Positions 1 through 11,530 of a DNA stretch of 64,000 nucleotides are shown in pieces. Where the stretch lies: contig JASPKZ010007430.1 of the NCBI GenBank assembly GCA_030220185.1, positions 885,001-949,000 of the forward strand. Direction: 5' to 3'. The stretch is from Diploptera punctata (Eukaryota > Arthropoda > Insecta > Blattodea > Blaberidae). Below the pieces are notes generated by a model. It saw only the letters and a list, made by a program, of their open reading frames with translations, was not told the DNA's origin and made no database searches. Numbering within the stretch: the first letter of the stretch is position 1; the number at the start of each line of letters is the position of its first letter. Position numbers and translations under genes: made by a program.

Positions 1-172
1 ATTTATAACAATTCAAAATAATAAAAATACACTAAACTCTCTCCGCATTAAGTACACCGTGTTTCAAAATGATGGACTGGGTTTAAAGTAGTTGGTATAG
101 CTTTACAAACGAAATTGGATGCGTGATTATTTGCTATAATGAAAGAAAAACTGCGAAAGTTTCATATCCTGT

Positions 173-523
173 ATGCAGAAATTTGTTTCTTGTCATTATT
201 ATGTCGTCAGCGTTAAATTTGTCAAAATTGCGATGCCTGTACAGAAGCCATTCTGTGTGTTGCAATTTGCGAGGTCTGGTTCCATTGTTGCAGTGCAGCG
301 AGCTTTCCGACGGCAATTTGGAATTGATCATCAGATAGATAAAATTATCCGTCGATGGTATAAACAGTTAGAAACAACTAGATGTATTTGTAAAAGTAAG
401 AGTCCAGGACGTCCACGAACACCAAATGACGCGTCGGTCCGGATGACATGATTCATTCCCATACCCTCCACGGTCTCCCGATCTCACATCTTGTGATTTC
501 TTCCTGTGGGGGTATGTGAAGGA
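173..523 (+). pseudogene. transposase remnant: N-terminal helix-turn-helix joined to a DFFLWGY segment
   Basis: From about position 230 the frame encodes a 70-residue DNA-binding segment with CVLQFARSGSIVAVQRAFRR, a second helix ending in IIRRWYKQLE, and a basic SPGRPR linker. This is the order seen in DUF4817/Tc1-type transposase N-termini. It stops at 451. At 468-523 another frame reads PRSPDLTSCDFFLWGYVKDH, the hallmark near the third catalytic acidic residue of these transposases. The roughly 200 residues expected between the two, with the first two catalytic aspartates, are absent, so the copy cannot encode an active enzyme. The C-terminal piece continues at 1783. Confidence 0.72.
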
Positions 524-911
524 CCATTATTCTACTTCCTTCACAATAGCCTCTGCCCGCTCCTGGAATTTCCTTCCTCAAGATATCAGGGGTTGCCGCA
601 CACTTGGCACTTTTAAGTCACGCTTATACAGTTACCTGTTGTCTAATAATTTTTCTCTATTTATTTAAATTTATACTATGTCATTAATCATTTTTTGCTC
701 GTTTTTGATATATCTTGTACATATTATATATTTAATTCGTTAAATTTAGAGTAAATCAAAATACATTATAAACATTAATTGTATTGTATTTATAATATGT
801 AATCGTTTATGTATATTGTAATTTAGATGTAAGACTTTTTTTGAATTTTTGAAAACTGGTTGAGTGGCAGACAAGGCCTTAAGGCCTTAACTCTTTCAGG
901 TAAAATAAAGC

Positions 912-948
<37 letters not shown>

Positions 949-950
949 GA
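524..950 (+). mobile_element. CR1/Jockey-type non-LTR retrotransposon 3' end
   Basis: The frame at about 532-666 reads IASARSWNFLPQDIRG followed by TFKSRLYSYLL and a stop. This matches the WNSLP...FKS(R/K)L ending of CR1/Jockey-like reverse transcriptase ORFs. The 3' untranslated part ends with a GGCCTTAAGGCCTTAACTCT motif and AATAAAG, then runs into an (ATT)n tail at 912-948. It is heavily 5'-truncated and interrupts the DUF4817 transposase between its DFFLWGY and C-terminal pieces. No endonuclease or RT core remains. Confidence 0.7.
912..948. repeat. (ATT)n microsatellite
   Basis: About 12 perfect ATT units immediately follow the LINE 3' end, probably its expanded tail. Confidence 0.95.
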
Positions 951-1730
951 ACCGAAAGTGCGATTTTCGGTTCGCTACTCCAGTGCCGTTATCCTCCCTG
1001 AACATAAAGATTCGTGAACTATGCCAATATCCTTTCTCTATGCATCTACCCCCACTCTCCTTTTTGCCTCTCCTGTTGCGCTGTTTGTGCTGCGCATCTC
1101 CCCTTCTACCTCGGAACGCTCAAATACGCAATGCACATCAAGAACATTATCATTCGATCGGAACTTTGAGTTGAGACAACGTCGTCTGGAGCCGCGAGTG
1201 GCGTGGTTTAAGTTTTGGTCCTGAGGACCGGGGAAAGTCTACCCTGGCTTGGACCGTGGTATGAATGTTGTGTGAGGTATGATATAGTTTTGTGATGTTA
1301 AGGATTATTATTTATTTTCTTTTTGTTGAAGAATGATCAAGTATTTACATTTGTTATATTTTTCATCCATTTCAGACGTCTTGCTTATATTAAACATCAT
1401 TTTTATATATATCCTGGTTAATGTTCAAGTTATTTATGTGCATGCTGCTGTTTGATATTCCTGTACTGAAACTTACTTATTTAGGAGATCATTCTAGCTT
1501 CCTTTATTTTCCGTCTAGCTTTCATGATTAATAACAATAATGATACATTCAATTTAAAGTACTCTAGTGTTTTGAGATCTATTGTTGATTCATGTTTAAG
1601 TGTTTAGGAAAGAAAGATGAATCAATCTTTGCCTCCTATGGGCCCGGGCAAAGGTTTCTGATTAATAACCTCGGATGTTATGAACTCTATGCTAGTATAT
1701 ACAACGGAAACAAAAGACGATTCGCCCGTA

Positions 1731-1731
<1 letters not shown>
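951..1731. other. no recognised feature
   Basis: A slightly GC-richer stretch (955-1260) is followed by AT-rich sequence. It probably belongs to the insertion that splits the transposon. Short open frames have no recognisable motif. Confidence 0.5.

Positions 1732-1784
<53 letters not shown>
1732..1784. repeat. (ATT)n microsatellite
   Basis: About 17 uninterrupted ATT units end exactly where the transposase C-terminus resumes, consistent with a 3' tail of the split-causing insertion on the + strand. Confidence 0.95.
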
Positions 1785-1946
1785 GTGTACGTACAACCAC
1801 TTCCCGTCGACCTTCCAGACTTGAGAAGGATTGTTGCTGCTGTTGAATCCATTACTCCAAATATGCTTACCAAGGTTTGGAAGGAATTCGACTATCAGCT
1901 AGATGTGTTCCTTGTGACGAAAGGTGCTCACATCGAACACTTATAA
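1783..1946 (+). pseudogene. DUF4817-type transposase C-terminus
   Basis: The frame leaving the (ATT)n array reads VYVQPLPVDLPDLRRIVAAV, continues to a VWKEFDYQLDVFLVTKGAH segment and closes with IEHL and a stop. This is the conserved end of the DUF4817-type transposases (Y-V-P-P-L-P...L-D-V...G-A-H-I-E-H-L) and is the direct continuation of DFFLWGYVKDH at 523. It is followed by about 75 bp and then the right inverted terminus. As it stands it is only the last 53 residues, with no catalytic centre. Confidence 0.75.
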
Positions 1947-2070
1947 AGTATGTTATGAAAAATCGAAGAGTTTCTCTTTAATCCCATGTAACTTTTGTTC
2001 TTATACATATCATGTAAGGGAAATTAAATAACTTTGAAACCCCGTCCACCATTTTGGAACATTCTGTACA

Positions 2071-2388
2071 TTAAAAATAAAATACATCAAAATTACCTCT
2101 TATTTTATGTATATACTAGGTGATTATTCGGCGTTGCCCGAGTATTTCATTCCAATATTCTTGACACAATCCGCTTAGAGACACTAAAACTATAGATTGT
2201 AAACTAATCTCAGCCTCTTTTGACATTTTAGTTTCACTGTAGCAGTGCTATGGGTCAAAGTTGGGCCTAAATGCTATCAAGACTATCACCAATCATATTA
2301 GCTACCATAAACACTAAGGATTCGACATTTATATCTGACGTAATCAGTTATTTTTACATATCGCCCCCTTTTCATCCTCAAATCCTGC
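2071..2388. other. AT-rich, mostly unrecognised
   Basis: At 2110-2175 there is a short match to the repeat at 48977-49620: a CGGCGTTGCCCGAG motif followed by ATTCTTGACA. Nothing else is recognised. Confidence 0.4.
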
Positions 2389-2706
2389 TCGGCGTCATGT
2401 GAGGCGAGGAATGAGATGAGATCAAGTCCCTATTACTGAAGGTTTGTGATATACAAAGAGCCAGATGACCATGCCTGTAGCGCCATCACAGGAGCAGATA
2501 TAATGTAAGAAAATAAATGGATGGCATTAGTATAATGAACAAGTGGAATGAAGTTTTGGGCAGAGGAAAACGAGGAAGACACCAAGAAAATCCTGATCTG
2601 GTTCTGAGTCATCCACCATGAGCCCCACGTAAAGTGACCGAGATACGAACTCGGGACCTAACAAGAAGAGCCAGTGTCTATACATTTGCGCCACAGGGCC
2701 GACACA
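2389..2706 (-). mobile_element. SINE family B (tRNA-like head)
   Basis: On the - strand the copy starts near 2706 with a tRNA-like head (GTGGCGCAAATGTATAGAC, then a B-box-like GAGTTCGTATCTCGG) followed by a body containing TTCATTCCACTTGTTCATTA. Related copies lie at 12498-12840 (+), 17641-17895 (-) and 61570-61800 (-). The shared order of head, CGGTCAC and body supports one family, though the copies are strongly diverged. Confidence 0.6.
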
Positions 2707-4038
2707 AGCTAAGTATAAACAACTTTATTTTTGGGGCGAATGAAAAGGAAAACAAAGAGTAGTTAGTAGCAGCAAAGTAACTTTAAATTTCAATAATCGA
2801 TTCTCGATCCATCGAAGTGGAAATGCATAGCTGCTTCTCCGTCTAGGAGGGGGTAGGGAGGGTTTAGCGAAAGAAGGTGCTACTTATAGGTGATTTTCTT
2901 CTACCATTTTAAAAGCTCCTTTCTTTAAAACTTCTCTTCTTCTTACGGCAGTACTTTTATAACAATAGAAAGTTTTCCCCCTTATTCAAGTGTCGCAACA
3001 ACGACCTAGAAGATGCGAGGGTTAAAGAATAAAATGCCAGCTACTGTCTCTTAAATTTTTGGGGTTGGTTAAAAAGTCTTTGGTTAACAAGACGCGATGG
3101 ATGGGGCGTTATCTCGAGGAAATGAGCGTTAAGAGAAAAGACAGAAATTACTCTTCTAATGTTTAGTAATTTCAGACAAGACATCAACAGAGACAAGTTT
3201 TTTAAAACGTTCGTTTCTATATTGTGAGTAAAATACATCAACAAAATTATTATTAGATTCTATACCTAATAGTAACGACGGATTTATACTATTCAAATGA
3301 ATACCTAATAAAATTCTATTGAGGTATCAATGAAACTATAAAATTTAAAAGTGTGAGGTACCACCTTCCTCAAAGAGAGTAACATTTTGTTTATTTCACG
3401 CTATCTCTTTACAATACCCTACGATTTTACAAATAGGTCAGAAGATGGAACATTACAGTACTATACACTGTAATATTTACAAAACTTTCTCAACATTCAC
3501 CAATATATAAATGAGCCATACCAAACTTAATAATTTTACAAGGGTAATCGATAGAGATTACATGGGCATAATAATTAGTACATATCAGCAGAACTTATTT
3601 ATTGTAAGATTTAATGAAAATTAATTATTTCATGTTACAAAATAGTATATTACGATGCAAGGTTGGGAAGTGGTACTTACAGAATCGAGGAAAATGTTTA
3701 AAAATCGAGCGATAGCGAGATTCCGTAAAACACTTCACAAACGTGCGTTGCACATTATTTTTTGAGCGATGGTGTTTTAAAAATAATAAATAGTAGTAAA
3801 ATAATAACATCTTTGTTGGAAATATGTGCGTTCATTATAAACAATTGAGTAACGTTAACGGTGTGGGCAATGCTTATTAGTTGAAAGTACAGGAGGCCGT
3901 GATACCATTATTATTGATAAACTGGCCGCAAGTACGTATTTATTGTTTTATATTTTTTCAAATAAAGTTCAGTTAATTTAAATTACAGTGATTTGTTTCG
4001 TATAATGTATATTAATACTACCTTTTGGATATTTTTTG
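2707..4038. other. no recognised gene
   Basis: AT-rich DNA without a coding frame bearing a known motif. No significant repeat relationship was noticed. Confidence 0.5.

Positions 4039-4070
<32 letters not shown>
4039..4070. repeat. compound (TA)n(CA)n microsatellite
   Basis: About 8 TA units pass directly into about 8 CA units. Confidence 0.95.
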
Positions 4071-4499
4071 TTGTATGTAGTATACATAGAGGGCAGTGGT
4101 TTTACTTCCCGCACATGGGTGTAAACGTAATATTACAGTATAATTATTTAGGTTGGCAATCCCGAAAGGTAGGAAGTTGAACTTTCAATAATGGGCGCCA
4201 TTGCTGTGAGTACGACAAAACGCACTATCGCGCAAATGCATATTTTAATAGTTATGATACAATTTTCATTTCGTTTTATCAATTGACGATACTGTTTGAA
4301 ACGACCTAATGGAAAATAATCTGACTACATATTCATTGCTGTAATTTTATGCGATAATTAATTTTTGTCATATGTTTTAGATTTTTTACTATTATGTGTG
4401 TAAATAACCTTCCAATAATAGTAATAATCTCAACATTCTATACCAGCAAGTTCATTGTAAACATCTGGAAATTTGTTTTATATATGATACTGATTAGAT

Positions 4500-4670
4500 C
4501 ATGTGCATTGCATATTAATATTTATTTTTTAACTATAATGAAATTCGACGTATTATGAAATAAAATTTTGTACATTGCAATAATTCTTTTTTACAAATTC
4601 TTTTCAAAATTCGAAAAAGTTCAACTCATCCTAAAAACCTCATTTCAATCCGTGTGACGTAAATAATTAT
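4500..4670 (+). repeat. dispersed repeat R2
   Basis: Shares a GTACATTGCAA core followed by a TTCGAAA-type motif, and AT-rich flanks with CATATTAATATTTATT, with 23850-23970 (+), 33940-34030 (+) and 61880-62010 (-). No coding capacity; class unknown. Confidence 0.55.
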
Positions 4671-4837
4671 TAAATATAGCCTATAGGGCTTTCGGAATTT
4701 ATTGCAATTAATTCATTGCTAAATGTTTATTATTAATAATATGATAATATTTGAGTATTAAATCGGCAACGGATGTACTCAACCTTAAACGACAATTGAA
4801 TATCTACTTGAAATGTAAGAACTCGGTACAACCGTCA

Positions 4838-5000
4838 TGTCTGGTGGACTAGTAGTTACTATACTCGCCACCAGTTTCAAAGTTCCCGGGATCAAACTCG
4901 TCCCGTGGTCAATTGATTTTCAGGGCGTAAAAATTCTGAGAAAGGTTTCTTCGAAACCAGAGCGGACATGGTAACCACACCGGAACTGATAGAAAATTTC
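4838..5000 (+). mobile_element. degenerate SINE-like tRNA-derived sequence
   Basis: TGGTGGACTAGTAGTTACTA resembles a SINE A-box region; 25-30 bp later GGGATCAAACTCGTCCC resembles a B box. The body has no second copy in the window, so this is tentative. Confidence 0.4.
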
Positions 5001-5071
5001 GAGCCGATTGATTAATGCTTTTTTAATGTGCTATCCAAACCAGTTATAATTATTTCGAAGACATAAAACTA

Positions 5072-5507
5072 CCATGGACTCTTACTTTAAGGGAGCAAAG
5101 GAGATTGCGAGTATTTGAGAATAAAGATATTATGAATATTTTTGGACCACAGAGAGATGAACAGACAGGTGAATGGAGAAGACTGCATAACAGTGAATTA
5201 CATGGTTTTTATAGGAAGCCAGATATAATGAGAACAGTTAAATCTCATAGACTGCGATGGACAGGACATGTGACACGAATGGGAAATGAAAGATGTGCAT
5301 GAGAGCTTCTTGTAGGAAAACCAGAGGGAAAACGCCCAGTTGGTAGACCAAGCATGAGGTGGGAGTATAACATTAACTATGATTTGAGGGAAGTAGATTA
5401 TACAGGGATGATTGGAAAACATTGGCTCAGGATAGGGATGTATGGAGAGCTTATGTCCGCGCGGCCATGAACCTACGTGTTCGGTAGTGCCAGTGAGTTA
5501 GTTATAT
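5072..5507 (+). mobile_element. RTE-A retrotransposon, 5'-truncated 3' end
   Basis: Encodes the last third of the RTE-A C-terminal region (LRVFENK..., DEQTGEWRRLHN, PDIMRTVKSHRLRWTGHVTRMGNE) and ends with the family's GCGGCCATGAACCTACG and a GCCAGTGAGTTAG tail. One stop replaces a Trp codon after MGNERCA. A 9-bp direct repeat ATAAAACTA flanks it (5063-5071 and 5508-5516), giving a 436-bp insertion. Compared with the full-length copy at 52365-55630, only the 3' end is present. Confidence 0.85.
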
Positions 5508-5513
5508 ATAAAA

Positions 5514-5514
5514 C

Positions 5515-5581
<67 letters not shown>
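5514..5581. repeat. (TTA)n microsatellite
   Basis: About 22 units directly beyond the RTE-A 3' flank. Confidence 0.95.
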
Positions 5582-5779
5582 TAAATCCAAATTAACTGAT
5601 GTTAGATTCCACACAATGAAAATACTACCTGCATAACATCATAACAGATTGCATATCACCGTTGAGTAAATATCTCATTCATTCCATAAAGTAAAGATGT
5701 GGAATACAATAATTAAAAAATAAAGTTGTCGAGTTAGGGTCTTTAAACTCGAGACCACCTTGTACACTCTAAATCTAAG

Positions 5780-6195
5780 TAGAGACAATCAGATTCTATG
5801 GTTTTGAGTCATATTTCAGCGAGATTTATTGTCCCGCGATGGTACCAGTCTCTGGTATTTGATGCAAAGAATTCGTTGAGATCCAATTCCTCTGCTTCCA
5901 AGTTTTCTAAATTTCACACAAGAAATGGGCGAAATGTGTCATAGATAGAAACAGACGGTAATCTGAAGGCCGAAGATCAGGGCTATATGCTGGGCGTGGT
6001 AGCAGATCGATTCCTCGGAATTCCTGAATTTTGTCATGGTTCTTTCGTGCAGTATGGGGTCCGATCAAGTTTGAACTCGCGACCCTCAAAATTTAATGAA
6101 TTCGTACTGGTTGAGAATAAACATCCTCATCGACTGCACGCCCTTTTTGGAACAAACTCCCAATGAATCCCCTTCAAAATTCCATTAAAAACATA
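5780..6195 (-). pseudogene. mariner-like transposase remnant
   Basis: On the - strand a 60-residue frame (6089 to 5907) reads KIQEFRGIDLLPRPAYSPDL followed by RPSDYRLFLSMTHF, the conserved region around the third catalytic Asp of mariner D,D34D transposases. Upstream, other frames carry traces of the WWNFEG-IIHWE region, separated by frameshifts and stops. The same decayed family occurs at 30688-31250 (-) and 33431-33860 (+). No intact terminal repeats were identified. Confidence 0.75.
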
Positions 6196-6254
6196 CAATT
6201 ACTTATCAGACAACCTGACTGACTGACTATACACCATTCGCTCCTCGTGCTACC

Positions 6255-6585
6255 CAGCGGGAGTTTCTTAACCAAGCTAATTTAGTTACGCTTATTTACC
6301 TATAGATGTCAACGAGTGGCATGTGACAATGAGACATCTAATAGGCAACTAAGGTATTACTTGAATTTTGCACAGATACCTCTTTATTCAAGCTTGTGGT
6401 TTTTAACGAGCCTAAACATTTTCAAACTCGGGACCTACGACTTATTGTCCCTCCCGGAGGACTTGTCTCTTGGATTTTCCATCCTGAAAATCCATCGACC
6501 CCGGTCGGGTTTGAACCCGCGTCCCTCGGAACTAGAGGCAAAGAACATAACCACCAGCCCACCGCGGCCGATATCAGACTACCTA
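6255..6585 (-). mobile_element. SINE family C (tRNA-like head)
   Basis: The - strand begins near 6585 with GCGGTGGGCTGGTGGTTATG (A-box region) and a B box GCGGGTTCAAACCCGACC, followed by a body that includes GATGGATTTTCAGGATGG and GGTAATACCTTAGTTGCC-type sequence in other copies. Copies at 11225-11530, 21105-21222 (fragment) and 27975-28385 share this order, all on the - strand. Confidence 0.75.
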
Positions 6586-8054
6586 ACAGTTCTTTAATCG
6601 TGGAATTGATATATGCACGAACAGCCAAACAAGCTGTTGCGCACTGTTGCTATAAATTCATTTTTTCGATTATAAAAAAATAGTCAATAGTGAATTCAAT
6701 CACTATTAAAGTAATTTCAATGACATTATCGAATCTGGTATTTTGAAGCCGCGAGGACATATCTCTCCATACATCCCAATCCTGAGGTAACATTTTCCAA
6801 TCATTTCATGTTTAATTCACTTCTCTTATATCAAATCATCAAAACTATTGCTACTACTTCCACTAACTTAATTTAAAAATACGAGTATGAATATAAAAAA
6901 AGGAAGTTTTGTTTTCGGTGAATCACATAAAAGTTGGATACTACTTGATGTAAGAAACAAGAAATGTTGATATATTGAAGTTACCATCATTCATTTAAAG
7001 TTAGATATCTGAGAGTAAAGAAATATGTGAAACTTGAGATGAAAGATAACCTCTGCTGTGGTGTGACCTGTGAGGGCATTTGTCACCTGCTCAATGTGCA
7101 GACTGACCTCCAGAACAAGTCCTGTCTTCAGATACACTTATCTTCGCCATTTCCTTCTTCCGCCACATTCTTCAAACTTGTTAATGACTAGAAAAAAGTC
7201 TTCTCTCACTTGCACTACAATCATTCTAGTTTTTTTTTTACTTCAGTTCTTTTACTTCTTCCAGTTTTCTCCATGACACAATCCCTTTTAATTCATTTCT
7301 ACAAAGTTCACAAGTATGATGAAGATTAATAATAATTGTATATTTGTCTTGGTTTGCTTATATTTAATTACACTGAGCAACAAAAAATAAAGTTTGTTTT
7401 GTCTCAGAAAGAAAGATATGTGATTCTGATAGTATTTGTTTCTCCTGAATTCAAATATGATATCAGGTTTTCTCCATCACGCAAGGTTTCCGAGAGACAG
7501 GAATTTATAATTTCAAACACTTTAATATTTTCTACATTCGTAATTACACAATATTCGAACATTCGGACTCACCTATAAAGTAAGAAATGATGATTTTCTG
7601 CTATATTTCGCCTATGGAACATCCCTCTTGATGGTCCAACAATCATCGGCCAGCATATTAGGCAAATGGTTGCCTTGATATCTCTTTACCATAGTTGAAA
7701 TCATTTGAGTTATCTCATTTGGTTTTATTTTACAATGGACAAATGGACGAAAAAACGTTTATAAAAATAATTATTTAATTCCATTAATTAAAATTGAAAT
7801 AAAAAAACTTGGGTGATGAAGAAATTCCGAATACATATTTGAAAACACGATAAAAAACCGCATTAAGTACAACTATTGGTACTAATGAGACAAAAATCAT
7901 ATTGATCAGGGTTATCAGTAGGCTTATTAGTTTTAATTATCATTAACTTTACTAAGTTGCAACTATTACTCTTATTATTTTTAGTTTGACCAAATTTTCT
8001 TTCGGCATTTAATCTTATAACTGTTATGATTGTTAGAATTTTAATGTAGAGAGG
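6586..8054. other. no recognised gene
   Basis: AT-rich DNA without recognisable domains. Several 60-80-codon frames are present but carry no motif and have the composition of random AT-rich sequence. Confidence 0.5.
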
Positions 8055-8240
8055 TATGAACATCCCTTGTTGAAAAAACTAGAGGGAAAGCACTCAGTAG
8101 GTAGATCAAGAATGAGGTAGGAGAATAACATTAAGCATCATTTTAAGGAGAACAATTATACAGAGGTGATTGGAAAACATTAGCTCAGGATAGGGATATA
8201 TGGTCAGCTTGTATCCTGGCAACCATGAACTCTGCTGTTG
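8055..8240 (+). mobile_element. RTE-A 3' fragment, degenerate
   Basis: Matches the RTE-A 3' coding region from the KPEGKRPVGRP segment (AACTAGAGGGAAAGC) to GCTCAGGATAGGGAT and the CAACCATGAAC 3' end, with many substitutions and indels. Confidence 0.75.
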
Positions 8241-8613
8241 CGTTCCTCAGATTTTTTATTAAATTTTACAACGTAATATTTCTCTCTGCATGTAGTCTAA
8301 ACTGTCCCGTTTACAACAGAATATTGTTTGAGATGGTTTCATCATGTGACAAAACGTACCTCTGTTTATAACTAAATATTTTGGATTGTATGCTAATTTG
8401 AAAGGGAGAGGGGACTGCATTTGACGGAGAAAACGAAAGTTTATGGAGGGCTTCTGTGAGGAAATTATGTATTTCGTACTCAATCCAGTAATTTGATTTT
8501 CTGTATCCTAAGGGAATATATCTTTCCTATATTAAAACTCCAATATTTTCTTAAAAATTATGATTATATATTGTAAACCAAGGTCAAACTGAAAGTTCTG
8601 TAGTGCTAAGAAA
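8241..8613. other. no recognised feature
   Basis: No repeat match or coding motif noticed. Confidence 0.5.
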
Positions 8614-9350
<737 letters not shown>

Positions 9351-9444
<94 letters not shown>

Positions 9445-9445
9445 T
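9351..9445. repeat. (AAT)n microsatellite
   Basis: About 31 units sandwiched between two LINE 3' ends on the - strand; probably the tail of the LINE X fragment at 9446-9655. Confidence 0.95.
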
Positions 9446-9654
9446 TATTTATATACAGAATTTTAATGTTTACACATCTTTCTGTGCCTAAAGTTTTATT
9501 TTTCTTCTCCACTCGCCTCTCTCCATCCAATCCATGCCCTCCAGTCCTCTTGTTCTCATTCCAGTTCTTATTTTCTGCATCCACGAGTTTCGAGGTCTTC
9601 CTCTCCTCCTTCTTCCAGGTGGACACCATACCAATGTTTCCTGGGTAATCTTTC

Positions 9655-9655
<1 letters not shown>
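9446..9655 (-). pseudogene. LINE X 3' end fragment
   Basis: In the correct - strand frame the sequence reads WCPPGRRRRGRPRNSWMQKI, then GLEGMDWMERGEWRRKIKL and a stop. This is the PPGRRxRGRPR...W ending typical of several arthropod non-LTR RT ORFs. A related copy lies at 42600-42930 (-). It is 5'-truncated against (AAT)n at 9656 and tailed by (ATT)n on its own strand. Confidence 0.75.

Positions 9656-9713
<58 letters not shown>
9656..9713. repeat. (AAT)n microsatellite
   Basis: About 19 units directly upstream (on the - strand) of the LINE X fragment. Confidence 0.95.
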
Positions 9714-9794
9714 TTTTCTATATGTATTTAATTCTTGATCATAGATGCTTTAATATCAAAGGTGAATAAGTGGATACCATGCTTACTTCTAATC

Positions 9795-9960
9795 TCCAAA
9801 TTTTCTGGATCAAACCTGGTCGCAGTCATGGATTTTTTTTCCGGAGGAAGCCATCCTCAGAATATTTATACCCTGAAAATATCCATGTAACTCAGCCGGA
9901 TTTTTGCCCGCAAACTTCGGAGACAGTGCTAACATTGAACAACTAAGCCCATCACGATCA
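9795..9960 (-). mobile_element. degenerate SINE-like sequence
   Basis: The - strand resembles a tRNA-like head (GGGCTTAGTTGTTCAATG, later GCGGGCAAAAATCCGGC) followed by GAGGATGGCTTCCTCCGG. Similar layout to SINE C but without a convincing alignment. Confidence 0.35.
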
Positions 9961-10754
9961 ACCAAGTTGACGTTCAAAAATATAAAGTAAAAATAAAAGT
10001 CAAACAACCAAAACAAATCGTCAATAATTTAGAAGAAAGATCGGAATGAAGAAAGATAAGTCATTATTTAATTAAATTTATTTGTATCGTGTATAATTGG
10101 CTTCATCAGTAAAAATAGATCCTACGTAACAGTGTACAAACGAGGAGCTTATTTTTAAAACTCTCTTGCCCGTCTTTATACATTTGTGTGGAATATGAAA
10201 AAAGTTTTTTTAACTGAAATACGGAAAATTTCTTTTGGAAATATATTGCTGGCATCTGGAGTGTCATCGGTGTTTGTGCGATGGCGAGACGGGAGCCATG
10301 TAAATCGAATTTCTACCCAGATTCAGCATTAAATTGTTTCGTACTGCAACAACTCACTCGTTCAAACTTTAAACTCGTGCAGTTATCGCTTCATTTAAAA
10401 CTTCGATTTTGTATCATATAGGGGTACAGTGCAGTGAAGTTATGAAATACAGAACTCATGAACATATATTCGTCTGTGACACGTATGTTGCAAATGTCAG
10501 GCAAGTCTCGGCGATATTTATTCCACCGCAGAGTTGCATTTGCCGGCCGCCTAGGCAATAAATACCATGACAGAGAGTTTCGTGCGAGGTACTATTAGCC
10601 ATATGAGTTTTTCACAATTTTTGACGCTTGTTTACGTAAGACTTATAACGGATATTTATAAAAAATAATTTAAAAAACGAAAGAGAAACTAGAACACAGG
10701 AAATAATGTTTAGTTTAAAAAATGTGCATAATCATACGGACAAAAATAATGTAA
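9961..10754. other. no recognised gene
   Basis: AT-rich, with a somewhat GC-richer part at 10250-10590. No motif or repeat match was found. Confidence 0.45.
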
Positions 10755-10767
10755 CGATCTCTATATT

Positions 10768-11019
10768 ATAATATTAAGAAATTCCGGGCTATGTGGCCGG
10801 GTTCCATGATTGGTGGTCCTTCCAGATGTTTCTCCCTCGATTGCGGAGAGCATCTTCAATGGTGAGTACTTCTAGGTAGATTCCAGAACGGTGGCTCGAC
10901 TGTGAAAATTACCTCGGCATTCGAGGTAGAAACGTCCGGAAGAAATACCAGATATGAGCACGGCCACTTAGCCCGGAATCTCTTAATATTATGATTACCG
11001 GTCGTGAAAAGACTGCATT
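10768..11019. mobile_element. foldback insertion with PLE-type 3' sequence, 13-bp TSD
   Basis: A 252-bp head-to-head inverted repeat. The outer arms (AAATTCCGGGCTATGTGGCC on the left, its near reverse complement at about 10960-10985) are alike, while the centre diverges. Both arms carry a GAGAAACATC/GTAGAAACGTCC motif reading outward. The right arm ends with ACCGGTCGTGAAAAGACTG, like the right end of the 14342-14632 foldback. The direct repeat CGATCTCTATATT flanks it (10755-10767, 11020-11032). PLE identity is inferred from the outward GAAAC motif, the TSD length and the match in form to the GIY-YIG-bearing foldback at 36953. Confidence 0.75.
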
Positions 11020-11224
11020 CGATCTCTATATTGTTTTAAACCAAATTATTTTACCTCTCTCTCTATCTATATTATTGTAGATCCTAAATTGAAATCAAAA
11101 GAACAATTGGAGTCCATTTCGAATGCACTAATATAAACATATAATATCTATCTATAATGGCATAGCCCATTGTTGAGTCATAGCCTCTCCTTTGTAAGGA
11201 GTTACTACACAAGTTAATTTTTAG

Positions 11225-11530
11225 TTACCTTTTTTTGCTCGCATGTCATGAATGGCATGCGGTCAGGACACCACATCTAACAAACAGGCAACTAAGGTAT
11301 TACCAGGTCGTTGAGGTCGGTTAAATTTTGCTCTGAGGCCTCTTTAGGTTTAAGCATCTTTTACGAGCCTAAAAATGTTCAGTCTCGGGAACCACGGCTT
11401 AAACTCCCTCCCTGAGGACTTGCACCTTCGATTTTTCCGTCCTAAAAAATCCATCGACCCCGGCCGGGTTTGAACCCGCGACCCTCGGAACCAGAGGCAA
11501 GGAGCATAACCACTAGTCCACCGCGGCTGA
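11225..11530 (-). mobile_element. SINE family C
   Basis: The best-preserved C copy. On the - strand: CAGCCGCGGTGGACTAGTGG, B box GCGGGTTCAAACCCGGCC, GGGGTCGATGGATTTTT and a 3' body ending in CTTAGTTGCCTGTTTG. It lies in the same orientation as the copy at 6255-6585. Confidence 0.78.

Larger units (their letters stand above)
53..2070 (+). mobile_element. DUF4817-type Tc1/mariner-like transposon, internally deleted and split by an insertion
   Basis: The two ends are imperfect inverted repeats. The left end (about 53-100) reads as a degenerate reverse complement of about 2020-2070; the shared core is close to TTTCAAAATGATGGACTGGG. Inside lie three collinear transposase pieces: an N-terminal helix-turn-helix, a DFFLWGY segment and the C-terminus. 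The middle of the transposase is missing, and about 1.26 kb (524-1783) carrying a LINE 3' end and two (ATT)n arrays separates the last two pieces. What is seen is collinear order on one strand plus paired ends. The family assignment is from memory of DUF4817-containing insect transposases. Confidence 0.72.

Noticed and set aside
860..1846. Leu- and Tyr-rich frames around 900-950 and 1700-1800
   Set aside because: Translations of (ATT)n microsatellites; the genuine signals are the LINE 3' end and the transposase C-terminus.
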